DNA of 13,710 nucleotides, taken from assembly GCA_900767585.1 (NCBI GenBank), contig CAAFZP010000125.1, positions 1 through 13,710 on the forward strand, in the 5' to 3' direction. A program made the translations under genes and the position numbers. Shown one piece after another: positions 1-7,165 of the stretch; within the stretch, counting starts at the first letter, position 1, and each line of letters begins with the position of its first letter. The notes beneath the pieces are model-generated. The model was not told where the DNA came from, did no database searches, and saw nothing but the letters and a program-made list of their open reading frames with translations. The stretch comes from Lachnospiraceae bacterium (GTDB lineage: Bacteria > Bacillota > Clostridia > Lachnospirales > Lachnospiraceae).

Positions 1-86
1 CTAAAGTCTGTTGCGTCATGACATATTTCATATACAAAGCTAGTCCCTAAAGTCTGTTGCGTCATGACATATTTCATATGCAAAGT
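1..86. repeat. 46-bp direct tandem repeat at the window edge
   Basis: Two adjacent copies begin with ctaaagtctgttgcgtcatg at 1 and 47, a period of 46 bp. They agree over 39 positions except one a/g difference (34 versus 80), then diverge after about 86. The array may continue to the left of the window, so the copy number is unknown. Each copy contains the palindrome TCATGA. No coding function was recognised. Confidence 0.85.
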
Positions 87-209
87 CCTCTCGTCACTAC
101 ACGTGAACATAATGACCTACATCTAAGAAAGCGTACCACGATAACCGCCATTCGTCAACCGTTGATCGGGGACGCTTCTTTCGTCATGTTATTATCACCA
201 AAAGAACAG
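87..209. other. Non-coding stretch, nothing recognised
   Basis: This stretch separates the 46-bp tandem repeat from the hairpin array at 210. It is open in one plus-strand frame, but it has no convincing ribosome binding site or recognisable domain. It may be a remnant or the flank of the same repetitive element as its neighbours. That is inference only. Confidence 0.35.
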
Positions 210-440
210 AATTGGGGAAAAAAGAAAAAATCCAAGAAAACTCCCCAATTACAAAAGGGAAATGCGCAGCGATTTGGATAAAAAATACAAAAACGAGAAA
301 TTATCCCCAATCAAAACAAGAAGAAATGCTGAAAACAATGGGGAAATTATTGTACTTTGCGAATTTTTCCCCATTGACGAGCAAATATATAGTGAGAAAT
401 TGGGGAAAAATAGAATTACTCAGGAAATCTCCCCAATAAT
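210..440. repeat. Array of four GGGGA/TCCCC hairpins with alternating motifs every ~31 bp
   Basis: A short motif, (A)ATTGGGGAA, recurs in alternating orientation. Forward copies sit near 211, 336 and 399, with a degraded copy near 271. Reverse copies sit near 242, 304, 366 and 430. Forward and reverse copies pair into stems: 210-218 with 242-250 (9 bp), 271-281 with 301-312 (imperfect), 336-346 with 366-376 (11 bp) and 399-406 with 430-437 (8 bp). Hairpin centres are about 61, 65 and 62 bp apart. Loops and linkers, about 19-25 nt each, differ in sequence and are A-rich. All three plus-strand frames stay open for long stretches here, which fits low T content better than coding. The array lies in the likely 3' untranslated region of the HAD gene. 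Confidence 0.75.
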
Positions 441-464
441 CATCGATCAAGAACACTTCTTTTG

Positions 465-1169
465 TCATAAACAGCGATTCCTGTCAAGAGGAGTGTCCCC
501 TGTCAAGAATAGCAGTTCCATATAATCTTCGATCAAATAATTACACACACCTGTATCCTGCAGCAGCTTCTTATCGGAATCGCCATAGATTCCTACAATA
601 CAAGCTGCGTTTGCAGCAGCGGCGGCTTTCACTCCGGATGGGCTATCTTCTATTACCATCGTCTCAGACGGATCTGCTCCGATGCGTTCCATCGCACGGA
701 CATACATATCCGGTGCAGGCTTTGCACGCATTGTTCCATCATCATAAGCAAGCTTTGATTTGTCAAACCATTTTTCAAGTGCAAACCGTTCAAAATAAAA
801 GTCAACATTCGATAGGCAAGATGCCGTTGCGATATTACATTTTATGTTTCTTCGCTGCAATTCATCCAGAAATTCCGGTAATCCCCTGACCAGCCTGCAG
901 GCTTTCTGATCTTCCTGATACATGCTCCTGTACAGGCCTTCTTTTTCTTCCGTCAGCTGCATGATTTTCTCCGCAGACAAAGCGTCCTTCCCAAGCAGCC
1001 ACTCGAAAATATCCCGGTTCGTATGTCCAAGTATCTGATGCTGGAATTCTTCCTTTGTAAGTTCCCTGCCAGCCAGCTTACTCACATACATCCGCCATGC
1101 AATATCATGATATTTGCCATCAAAGATCATCGTGCCATTGCAGTCAAATATAACATTCTTTATTTTCAT
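465..1169 (-). CDS. HAD-family hydrolase, beta-phosphoglucomutase-like
   Basis: This 234-residue protein has the haloacid dehalogenase fold signatures of the phosphatase/phosphoglucomutase-like subfamily I, with a helical cap between motifs I and II. Motif I is FDCNGT at residues 8-13 with nucleophile Asp9. Motif II is in IATAS with Thr115, motif III is Lys150 in AKPAPD, and motif IV is VIEDSPSGV with Asp175. The usual second Asp of DxD, the general acid/base, is Asn11 here, so ordinary phosphatase or mutase chemistry may be changed. Such DxN versions do occur in the superfamily. The substrate is probably a small phosphorylated sugar or similar metabolite in the cytoplasm, but this is not known. 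The start is an ATG with GAGG about 9 nt upstream. The gene lies just downstream of a 113-bp repeat array, and no clear promoter is visible in the ~60 bp left between them. Confidence 0.88.
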   Translation of the reverse strand: MKIKNVIFDCNGTMIFDGKYHDIAWRMYVSKLAGRELTKEEFQHQILGHTNRDIFEWLLGKDALSAEKIMQLTEEKEGLYRSMYQEDQKACRLVRGLPEFLDELQRRNIKCNIATASCLSNVDFYFERFALEKWFDKSKLAYDDGTMRAKPAPDMYVRAMERIGADPSETMVIEDSPSGVKAAAAANAACIVGIYGDSDKKLLQDTGVCNYLIEDYMELLFLTGDTPLDRNRCL

Positions 1170-1188
1170 GTCTCGTCCTCTTTTTATC

Positions 1189-1800
1189 TTTCCGGTTTTG
1201 TTTTTTTCTACTTGCTTTCTTCTCTAAAAACACACGTCATGTGTTTTGTCTGCTTGCTTCTTCTCCAAAAAACACACTTTTCCCTCCAGTTCATACCGAT
1301 TAGCTTACGGTTTGTGTTTTTTTGCTTGCTTTTTTCTCAAAAAACACACGTCATGTGTTTTGTCGCTTGCTTCTTCTCCCAAAAACACACTTTTCCCTCC
1401 GGTACATACCGATTAGCTTCCGGTTTGTGTTTTTCTGCTTGCTTTTCTCTCAAAAAACACACGTCATGTGTTTTGTCGCTTGCTTCTTCTCCCAAAAACA
1501 CACTTTTCCCTCCGGCTCATACCGATTAGTTTCCGGTTTGGGTTTTTTTGCTTGCTTTTCTCTCAAAAAACACACGCCATGTGTTTTTCTGCTTACTTCT
1601 TCTCCCAAAAACACACGCAATGGGTTTTTCCGCTTGATTTACGTACTCCACGCCCACATCATGGGTTTTCCCGCTCACCATCTCGTTCCCACGCCCAGTT
1701 TTTCCTCCTGCACATACCGATTAGCTTCCGGCGTGGTTTTTTCTGCCTGATTTCCGTGCTCCACGCCCACATCGTGGGTTTTCCCATAATTATACTCCAT
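1189..1800. repeat. Tandem array of ~113-bp units, about five copies
   Basis: Each unit carries a palindrome with 8-bp arms AAAACACA and TGTGTTTT and a 5-nt centre, at 1227-1247, 1341-1361, 1454-1474 and 1567-1587, spaced 114, 113 and 113 bp. Between them is a second element running from AAAACACACTTTTCCCTCC to ACCGATTAGCTTCCGGT, then TGTGTTTT. Its ACCGATTAG core is at 1295, 1408, 1521 and 1716. The last units change type: TGATTTACGTACTCCACGCC at 1635 and a near copy at 1748 are again exactly 113 bp apart. The strands are strongly asymmetric (pyrimidine-rich plus strand). Because 113 is not a multiple of three, plus-strand open frames through the array give repetitive peptides in shifting frames, so coding is unlikely. 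Confidence 0.9.
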
Positions 1801-1840
1801 TCTACGCCCATTTGCTATCACGCCGAGTAAAAATCTCCAC

Positions 1841-1872
1841 AGAGACAAGATGTGCTCTGCACATCTTGCTCT
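1841..1872. other. Perfect inverted repeat (hairpin), role unknown
   Basis: CAAGATGTGC at 1846-1855 pairs perfectly with GCACATCTTG at 1859-1868 around a TCT loop. AGAG/CTCT flanks extend the stem after a one-base bulge. There is no following T-run, so it is not a typical terminator. It sits between the glutamine synthetase terminator and the 113-bp repeat array. Confidence 0.6.
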
Positions 1873-1886
1873 GATTAGCAGTCGTC

Positions 1887-1913
1887 AAATGCACCGCATA
1901 AATGCGTGCATTT
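1887..1913. other. Inverted repeat next to the glutamine synthetase terminator
   Basis: AAATGCAC at 1887-1894 pairs with GTGCATTT at 1906-1913, and inside it GCAT (1896-1899) pairs with ATGC (1902-1905). With the hairpin at 1841 and the terminator at 1930 this makes three consecutive stem-loops in about 120 bp. Possible roles are back-up termination or mRNA 3'-end stabilisation. Confidence 0.5.
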
Positions 1914-1929
1914 TCCTCGTCGCCCTAAC

Positions 1930-1961
1930 CAAAAAGGGGCTGCCGAAGCAGCCCCTGGGGG
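1930..1961 (-). terminator. Rho-independent terminator of the glutamine synthetase gene
   Basis: Read on the minus strand, AGGGGCTGC, a TTCG tetraloop and GCAGCCCCT form a perfect 9-bp GC-rich stem (1935-1956) followed by a T-tract. It lies about 35 bp past the stop codon of the glutamine synthetase gene. Confidence 0.93.
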
Positions 1962-1995
1962 AAAATATATAAACCAATAAGGTTCATAGCATATT

Positions 1996-4098
1996 CTACT
2001 GTTCAAATAACAGCTCTTCATATGTAGGGAATGGCCATGCCTTTGCGTCTACGATCTTCTCAAGCTCATCCGCCGGCTTACGAACCGTATCGAAGAAAGC
2101 AAATACCACATCATGGTAATACTTTGCCCATGCCTTTGGATCCTCTTCCTTCTCAGCAGCCTTAGCCACAATATCTTCAAGCTCTGCAGTTGCCTTCTTA
2201 AGTTCAGCAAGCTTTGTATCGATCGTAGAAAGAATCTCCATCTGTGTATCTGCGCTGATACCAAGCTCCTTCAGATCCTTCACAGAAGCAGCAAGAGTTC
2301 CCTCGTACTTCATAACAGCCGGGATGATCTGCTTCGTAGCCATCTCAATCATTGTCTTAGCCTCGATATTGATCTGCTTTGCGTAGTTCTCATACATAAC
2401 AACGCCTCTTGCAACCAGCTCACGCTTAGACATTACACCATGCTTCTCGAACATTTCGATATTCTCCGGTGTTGCGAGGTAATCAACCGCATCAACCATG
2501 CACTTGATATTTGGAAGTCCACGGCGCTCTGCTTCCTTTACCCACTCCTCAGAATAACCATTTCCGTTGAAGATGATTCTCTGATGCTCTCTCAACTTAT
2601 CTGCAACCAGCTTCTTTGCGGCTGCCTCGAAATCATCTGCCTTCTCCAGCACATCTGCAAAATTGCAAAGTGTGTCAGCAACGATTGTATTTAAAGTCAT
2701 CATTGGCTGTGCAATACACTGTGTACTACCAACCATACGGAACTCAAACTTATTACCGGTAAATGCAAATGGTGATGTACGGTTACGGTCTGTCGCATCC
2801 ATCTTGAACTCAGGAATAACTGAACATCCGGACTTGTAAATCTTACCCTTCAAGCTGCTTGTTGCCTCTCCGTTTGCAATAATCTGATCAACTACATCGG
2901 CAAGCTGGTCACCAAGGTAAGCGGAAATGATTGCCGGAGGTGCCTCATTTGCACCAAGTCTGTGATCATTACCGGCAGAGCTTGCTGACAGACGAAGCAA
3001 TGCAGCATGATTATCAACAGACTCCAGAATTGCAGCCAAGAATATCTGGAACTGCAGGTTCTTCTCAGGCTCCTTGCCAGGATCGATCAGGTTCTCACCA
3101 TCAGATGTTGAGATAGACCAGTTATTATGCTTACCGGAACCATTGACACCTGCAAATGGCTTCTCATGAAGCAGACAAGCAAATCCGTTTCTCTCAGCTA
3201 CCTTCTTCAATGTCTCCATCAACAACTGGTTCTGATCGGTTGCTACATTTGTTGTACCATAAATCGGTGCGATCTCATGCTGTGAAGGAGCAACCTCATT
3301 GTGCTGTGTCTTCGCCGGAATACCATACTCCCACAGATCCTTATTGAGCTCTCTCATGAAATGAGAAACCTTATCCTTGATCACGCCGAAGTACTGATCG
3401 TCAAGCTCCTGTCCCTTTGGTGCCGGTGCGCCAAACAATGTACGTCCGGTCAGCTTCAGGTCAAGTCTCTGATTGAACTTATCCTTATCAATCAAGAAGT
3501 ACTCCTGCTCCGGTCCAACGGAAGCAGTTACTTTCGCCGGTGTCTTACCGAAGAGCTTCAGGATACGAAGTGCCTGCTTGCTGACTGCATCCATGGAACG
3601 AAGAAGCGGTGTCTTGTGATCCAGCGACTCACCCGTATATGAAATGAAAATAGTCGGAATACAAAGTACCTTGCATCCATCCGGAATCTCCTTGACAAAT
3701 GCAGGAGATGTACAATCCCAGACTGTATAACCTCTTGCCGCACATGTCTCACGGATACCACCGGAAGGGAAGGAAGAACCATCCGGCTCAGCCTTGATCA
3801 ATTCCTTGCCAGTGAACTCTGTGATAAATGTACCATCGCCAACCGGATCCATGAAGGAATCATGTTTCTCTGCTGTCAGGTTTGTGAGTGGATGAAACCA
3901 GTGTGTATAATGTGTTGCGCCGAGTTCCTTCGCCCACTCCCGCATGGCAATCGCTACGGAATCAGCAATCGCTGCATCAAGCGGTGCACCGTAATCAATT
4001 GTCTTCTTTAACTCCTTGAATACTGCTTTTGGCAGTCTTGCACGCATGACCGCCTCACAAAATGAACGCTTTCCTAAATCTTCTGCTGTAACTTCCAT
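1996..4098 (-). CDS. glnN: Glutamine synthetase type III (GSIII)
   Basis: This enzyme makes glutamine from glutamate, ammonia and ATP in the cytoplasm and is a main entry point of nitrogen. The protein has 700 residues, typical of the large GSIII class and far longer than GSI (about 450). Visible GSIII motifs in order are FPSGGIRETCAARGYT (110-125), the catalytic GPEQEYFLID (195-204), HNEVAPSQHEIAP (266-278), GVNGSGKHNNWS (317-328, ATP/glutamate site region) and NDHRLGANEAPPAI (377-390). A C-terminal helical extension follows. The chosen start is the ATG at 4098, with AAGGAG 9 nt upstream. The frame stays open upstream to 4191, but that extension lacks a good ribosome binding site and family similarity. 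The gene has its own promoter region and terminator, so it is likely monocistronic. No adenylylation partner or P-II gene is in the window. Confidence 0.97.
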   Translation of the reverse strand: MEVTAEDLGKRSFCEAVMRARLPKAVFKELKKTIDYGAPLDAAIADSVAIAMREWAKELGATHYTHWFHPLTNLTAEKHDSFMDPVGDGTFITEFTGKELIKAEPDGSSFPSGGIRETCAARGYTVWDCTSPAFVKEIPDGCKVLCIPTIFISYTGESLDHKTPLLRSMDAVSKQALRILKLFGKTPAKVTASVGPEQEYFLIDKDKFNQRLDLKLTGRTLFGAPAPKGQELDDQYFGVIKDKVSHFMRELNKDLWEYGIPAKTQHNEVAPSQHEIAPIYGTTNVATDQNQLLMETLKKVAERNGFACLLHEKPFAGVNGSGKHNNWSISTSDGENLIDPGKEPEKNLQFQIFLAAILESVDNHAALLRLSASSAGNDHRLGANEAPPAIISAYLGDQLADVVDQIIANGEATSSLKGKIYKSGCSVIPEFKMDATDRNRTSPFAFTGNKFEFRMVGSTQCIAQPMMTLNTIVADTLCNFADVLEKADDFEAAAKKLVADKLREHQRIIFNGNGYSEEWVKEAERRGLPNIKCMVDAVDYLATPENIEMFEKHGVMSKRELVARGVVMYENYAKQINIEAKTMIEMATKQIIPAVMKYEGTLAASVKDLKELGISADTQMEILSTIDTKLAELKKATAELEDIVAKAAEKEEDPKAWAKYYHDVVFAFFDTVRKPADELEKIVDAKAWPFPTYEELLFEQ

Positions 4099-4229
4099 AG
4101 TAATATTCTCCTTTTCCTTTATTTTCTTAACTATTTTTAACATATCACTACGATAACTCAACTTGAAGGAAAAGGCAAACTTAAAAATCAACGATTTTAC
4201 TTTCTATAATTTAGTGAAAATAGTTATTT

Positions 4230-4259
4230 ACTATAAATAATTAAGCAGTAACTTGTGAA
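4230..4259 (-). promoter_or_regulatory. Putative sigma-A promoter of GSIII
   Basis: Minus-strand TTCACA (4254-4259), an 18-bp spacer and TATAGT (4230-4235) give 5/6 matches at both boxes. The predicted RNA start is near 4223, leaving a leader of about 125 nt. The -35 box lies inside one copy of a 14-bp direct repeat. Confidence 0.5.
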
Positions 4260-4335
4260 ACATGTGTAAAAACGGACTTTTGTATCGTTTTCGCAAGTAA
4301 TCGCAGGCATTCTCCTATGCTTAACTTGTGAAACA
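4249..4335. repeat. 14-bp direct repeat pair, possible operator
   Basis: TAACTTGTGAAACA occurs at 4249-4262 and 4322-4335, 73 bp apart (about seven helical turns). Each copy is followed about 5-7 nt later by an A-run and then CGGA or TCCG. The first copy contains the predicted -35 box of the GSIII promoter, as expected for a regulator site. It does not match the TnrA/GlnR consensus (TGTNA-N7-TNACA). Confidence 0.5.
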
Positions 4336-4534
4336 ATATCAAAAATCCGTTTATGCTTGTGTTTTTCCACTCGTTATGTACTTCTTACAAGTCTGATCTG
4401 TACTGCAATTATCCATCGCAACCCGACTTGCTCGCACCGCACGTTCTGCATGCATATATCCAGTCCCTGCTCATCATACTTACTCGCATCACGGCATCCA
4501 GCACACTACTTGCACGTCATCCGGCTCCAGACGA

Positions 4535-5707
4535 TCACCGGCTCAGATTATCCCTCACACTCATATAATACGACGCAAATTCCTGGGTGATCAATTTGTT
4601 TCGTATCATCAGATTAAGTGTATCTTTAAATTCTGCATAACTGACTGTCGAATGTGCCAGATTGTCCAGTGTCCTGCTGATCCGGTCTGCATACCCATTT
4701 GCATCAATCACATTATCCCGCAACAGAATATTGGATTTGTAAGCTTCTTTAAAAAAAATATTCACCTTGTTCGACATCGTAACCCGGTCATCCACCTGAA
4801 AAGGAACACCGAGCAGATCAAAAAGCGCTGCTGCCGAACGGTTTGTGACATAGATTTCATTTCCGATACCATACAGATTTTTGTATGCCGACAGATCATT
4901 GACCACTGTGCTGTGCGTATAATCCGGCAAATACGGACGGAACATATCCGCAATCACACTGCTGCCCTTATACACCGCATAGTCCATATCTTCATTGACC
5001 TGTTGCTTCTTCAGATACGTAATCTCCCTAATCTGATAAACCGGAATCGTGATATGCCGTGGTGCCTGCTCGAGCAGCAAAAGATGGAAATTTTTCTTTT
5101 CCACCCATATATAGGCCGGTGTCTGGTTAATATGAAGCTTCTCCGAATGATCCACAAAGATCATACGATGATCGCGCCGCACCTTGAATTTGTGCATTGC
5201 TTTCTTAACCTTCTTCCGGTCGTATATCGTGACTGTATCCTGAGTGAGTGGAATAAACTGTGCAGATTCTGCAGTAGCTTCTTCCCCCGAATATCCCGTA
5301 TCCGCAGCAGATTCTTTCTCCGGATATCCTGTATCCGCAGCAGCTTCTTCCTCCGGATATCCCGCATCTGCATCCCGGTGGTTCTTCTGCTTCACAAATA
5401 CCGGCGGCTTCGTATGATCGACGCGCTTATCCGCATCCTGCGTCTTCACACGCCCGGAACGTGTTGTACCACGTTTTTCCACATTTTCTGCATGATCGGC
5501 AACACCACCCTGTATGACTAGCGTCTGTGCCAATGTAATCACGATAAATACACAGACGGCTGCCGCAAAAATAAGCAGAATCTGCCGGAACACGATTGCA
5601 CACACAACCGCGCCGGCAGCTCCAACCCCAAACAGCAAAGCCGAAAGCACGATGGCTCTCGCTTTTGCTGTTCCATATTTAATTGTATTCAGACATTTTC
5701 GTATCAT
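4535..5707 (-). CDS. Unrecognised membrane-anchored protein with acidic 11-residue repeats
   Basis: I do not recognise this 390-residue protein. Two adjacent hydrophobic segments, about residues 18-40 and 43-66, probably form a membrane hairpin near the N terminus. A charged linker follows (about 70-155) with three imperfect 11-residue repeats, of the type DTGYPEKESAA, at residues 114-146. From about 155 to the end is a soluble domain with alternating strands and helices that includes a basic patch (KKVKKAMHKFKVRR). The soluble part may lie in the cytoplasm. The start is an ATG with a modest AGGTG site about 9 nt upstream. The gene begins 85 bp after the tyrS stop with no visible terminator, so it is probably the last gene of the tyrS transcript. 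No function can be inferred beyond that. Confidence 0.85.
   Translation of the reverse strand: MIRKCLNTIKYGTAKARAIVLSALLFGVGAAGAVVCAIVFRQILLIFAAAVCVFIVITLAQTLVIQGGVADHAENVEKRGTTRSGRVKTQDADKRVDHTKPPVFVKQKNHRDADAGYPEEEAAADTGYPEKESAADTGYSGEEATAESAQFIPLTQDTVTIYDRKKVKKAMHKFKVRRDHRMIFVDHSEKLHINQTPAYIWVEKKNFHLLLLEQAPRHITIPVYQIREITYLKKQQVNEDMDYAVYKGSSVIADMFRPYLPDYTHSTVVNDLSAYKNLYGIGNEIYVTNRSAAALFDLLGVPFQVDDRVTMSNKVNIFFKEAYKSNILLRDNVIDANGYADRISRTLDNLAHSTVSYAEFKDTLNLMIRNKLITQEFASYYMSVRDNLSR
5270..5368 (-). repeat. 33-bp in-frame coding repeat, three copies
   Basis: Three near-identical 33-bp units encode DAGYPEEEAAA, DTGYPEKESAA and DTGYSGEEATA in the linker of the membrane protein. The DNA is conserved (tccggatatcc and tatccgcagcag recur), which points to recent slippage or recombination. 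Copy number may vary between strains. Confidence 0.85.
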
Positions 5708-5792
5708 TCTTTATACACCTGATATACCGTGCCCTGCTGCATACCAAACATCAGCCAGTCTCTCGCCACAACCCGCCGGTTATCCTCCAGCC

Positions 5793-7016
5793 CTACGCCT
5801 TATATACAACCTTACGGAAATTCTTCTTTCCCTTCTTCAGCACGAACTCCTCTGAGAAATCATCCGGTGTGAACATCTTCTTCACATCTGTGATCTTCTC
5901 GCCATTTACAGAGACGCCGCCCTGCTCGATTGCACGTCTTGCCTCGCTCTTCGATGCGGCAAGTCCTGCCTGCACGATGATTGACATCAGATCTGCCTGT
6001 CCGTCATTGAAGAGATCTGCTGTGATCTCAGCCACCGGCATATTCTCTGTATTTCCGCCGCCGAAGATATTCTTCGCTGCGTCGAGTGCCTTCTTTGCCT
6101 CTTCCTCACCATGTACAAGCGAAGTAAGCTCATACGCAAGAATCTCCTTTGCTTTATTTAACTCACTGCCTTCCCAGTGCTCCATCTCCTCGATCTGCTC
6201 GAGCGGAAGGAATGTGAGCATCTTCAGGCACTTGATGACATCTGCATCATCGACATTTCTCCAGTACTGGAAGAACTCATAAGGTGTTGTCTTGTTCGGG
6301 TCAAGCCATACAGCACCCTTCTGTGTCTTCCCCATCTTCTTACCCTCGGAATTCAAGAGCAATGTAATCGTCATCGCATGTGCATCTTTGCCAAGCTTTC
6401 TACGGATCAGTTCTGTACCGCCCAGCATGTTTGACCACTGGTCATCGCCACCAAACTGCAGATTACAGCCATACTTCTGGAACAATGCATAGAAATCGTA
6501 ACTCTGCATGATCATATAGTTAAACTCCAGGAAACTAAGTCCCTTCTCCATACGCTGCTTGTAACACTCTGCTGTCAGCATACGATTGACAGAAAAATGC
6601 GCACCAACTTCACGCAACACTTCAATATAATTCAGATCAAGCAGCCAGTCCGCATTGTTTACCATCAGTGCTTTTCCATCCGAAAAATCGATAAACCGGC
6701 TCATCTGCTTCTTGAAGCAGTCACAGTTATGCTGGATTGTCTCCTTTGTCATCATCTGTCGCATATCCGTTCTTCCGGACGGATCACCGATCATCGCGGT
6801 ACCGCCGCCGATCAGAGCGATTGGCTTATTGCCGCCCATCTGCAGACGCTTCATCAGGCAGAGCGCCATGAAATGTCCTACGTGCAGGCTGTCTGCGGTT
6901 GGATCAAATCCAATATAAAAAGTTGCCTTTCCTTCATTAATCAGTCGGCTGATCTCCTCTTCATTTGTTACCTGTGCAATCAAGCCTCTTGCTACAAGTT
7001 CTTCGTACAATGTCAT
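5793..7016 (-). CDS. tyrS: Tyrosyl-tRNA synthetase
   Basis: This class I aminoacyl-tRNA synthetase charges tRNA-Tyr with tyrosine in the cytoplasm. The 407-residue length fits the bacterial TyrRS family. Visible signatures are FDPTADSLHVGH with the HIGH-type motif HVGH at residues 45-48, the tyrosine-pocket region FNYMIMQSYDF (165-175), QFGGDDQWSNM (187-197) and a KMSKS-type loop KMGKT (227-231). A C-terminal S4 RNA-binding domain lies at about 345-400. The ATG at 7016 is chosen because GGAGG lies 8 nt upstream and the protein then begins MTLYEELVARG, as expected for the family. The frame stays open upstream to 7109 through the leader, but that part is not family sequence. A T-box leader precedes the gene. 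Confidence 0.98.
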   Translation of the reverse strand: MTLYEELVARGLIAQVTNEEEISRLINEGKATFYIGFDPTADSLHVGHFMALCLMKRLQMGGNKPIALIGGGTAMIGDPSGRTDMRQMMTKETIQHNCDCFKKQMSRFIDFSDGKALMVNNADWLLDLNYIEVLREVGAHFSVNRMLTAECYKQRMEKGLSFLEFNYMIMQSYDFYALFQKYGCNLQFGGDDQWSNMLGGTELIRRKLGKDAHAMTITLLLNSEGKKMGKTQKGAVWLDPNKTTPYEFFQYWRNVDDADVIKCLKMLTFLPLEQIEEMEHWEGSELNKAKEILAYELTSLVHGEEEAKKALDAAKNIFGGGNTENMPVAEITADLFNDGQADLMSIIVQAGLAASKSEARRAIEQGGVSVNGEKITDVKKMFTPDDFSEEFVLKKGKKNFRKVVYKA

Positions 7017-7134
7017 CTTTCTTTCCTCCAAAATATAATATAGTACCACCCCTCGCATACGCGCGGCGGCAGGTCGTCGAAAGCGTCCCAAATCATTCGC
7101 TGTGTTCATGATGCTTTCTCCTAAATAAGGACAT
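7017..7134 (-). other. tyrS leader segment between T-box terminator and start codon
   Basis: These ~118 nt lie between the attenuator and the tyrS ribosome binding site. The tyrS frame is open through them, but no coding evidence supports this. Nothing else was recognised. Confidence 0.5.
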
Positions 7135-7165
7135 AAAAAAACGTCCTTATAAAACTATAAGGACG
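7135..7165 (-). terminator. T-box attenuator terminator
   Basis: On the minus strand CGTCCTTATA (7156-7165), a 4-nt loop and TATAAGGACG (7142-7151) form a perfect 10-bp stem followed by seven T residues. It lies 8-10 nt past the T-box core, as usual for transcriptional attenuators of this class. Confidence 0.93.

Larger units (their letters stand above)
4099..4534 (-). promoter_or_regulatory. Intergenic control region upstream of GSIII
   Basis: No gene is seen in these 436 bp; small open frames on the plus strand lack ribosome binding sites and recognisable content. The 5' part of the GSIII transcript (about 4099-4223) is AT-rich. Two 14-bp copies of TAACTTGTGAAACA (4249-4262 and 4322-4335) and a putative promoter lie at 4230-4335. 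An inverted pair, AAACGGA near 4270 and TCCGTTT near 4345, flanks the second copy. No clear terminator for the upstream membrane protein gene was found. Confidence 0.5.

Noticed and set aside
210..440. CRISPR array
   Set aside because: Motifs are only 8-11 bp, flip orientation at each step, and have no cas genes nearby. Spacer length is also short.
57..525. Three small plus-strand open frames over the left repeats
   Set aside because: All three frames are open because the strand is poor in T. Motifs alternate in orientation, and no domain or good ribosome binding site is seen.
1023..1830. Three overlapping plus-strand open frames with repetitive peptides
   Set aside because: They translate the 113-bp array in shifting frames and partly oppose the HAD gene. 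There are no ribosome binding sites, and the period is not a multiple of three.
4099..4191. N-terminal extension of GSIII
   Set aside because: The frame is open, but AAGGAG sits directly before the ATG at 4098 and family similarity begins there.
4249..4335. TnrA/GlnR operators upstream of GSIII
   Set aside because: The repeats do not fit TGTNA-N7-TNACA.
4652..5521. Long plus-strand open frame opposite the unknown membrane protein
   Set aside because: It is antisense to a better gene that has hydrophobic helices, coding repeats and operon context. The plus-strand product shows no domain.
7017..7109. N-terminal extension of TyrRS
   Set aside because: It is leader RNA. GGAGG lies 8 nt before the ATG at 7016, and the family N terminus starts there.
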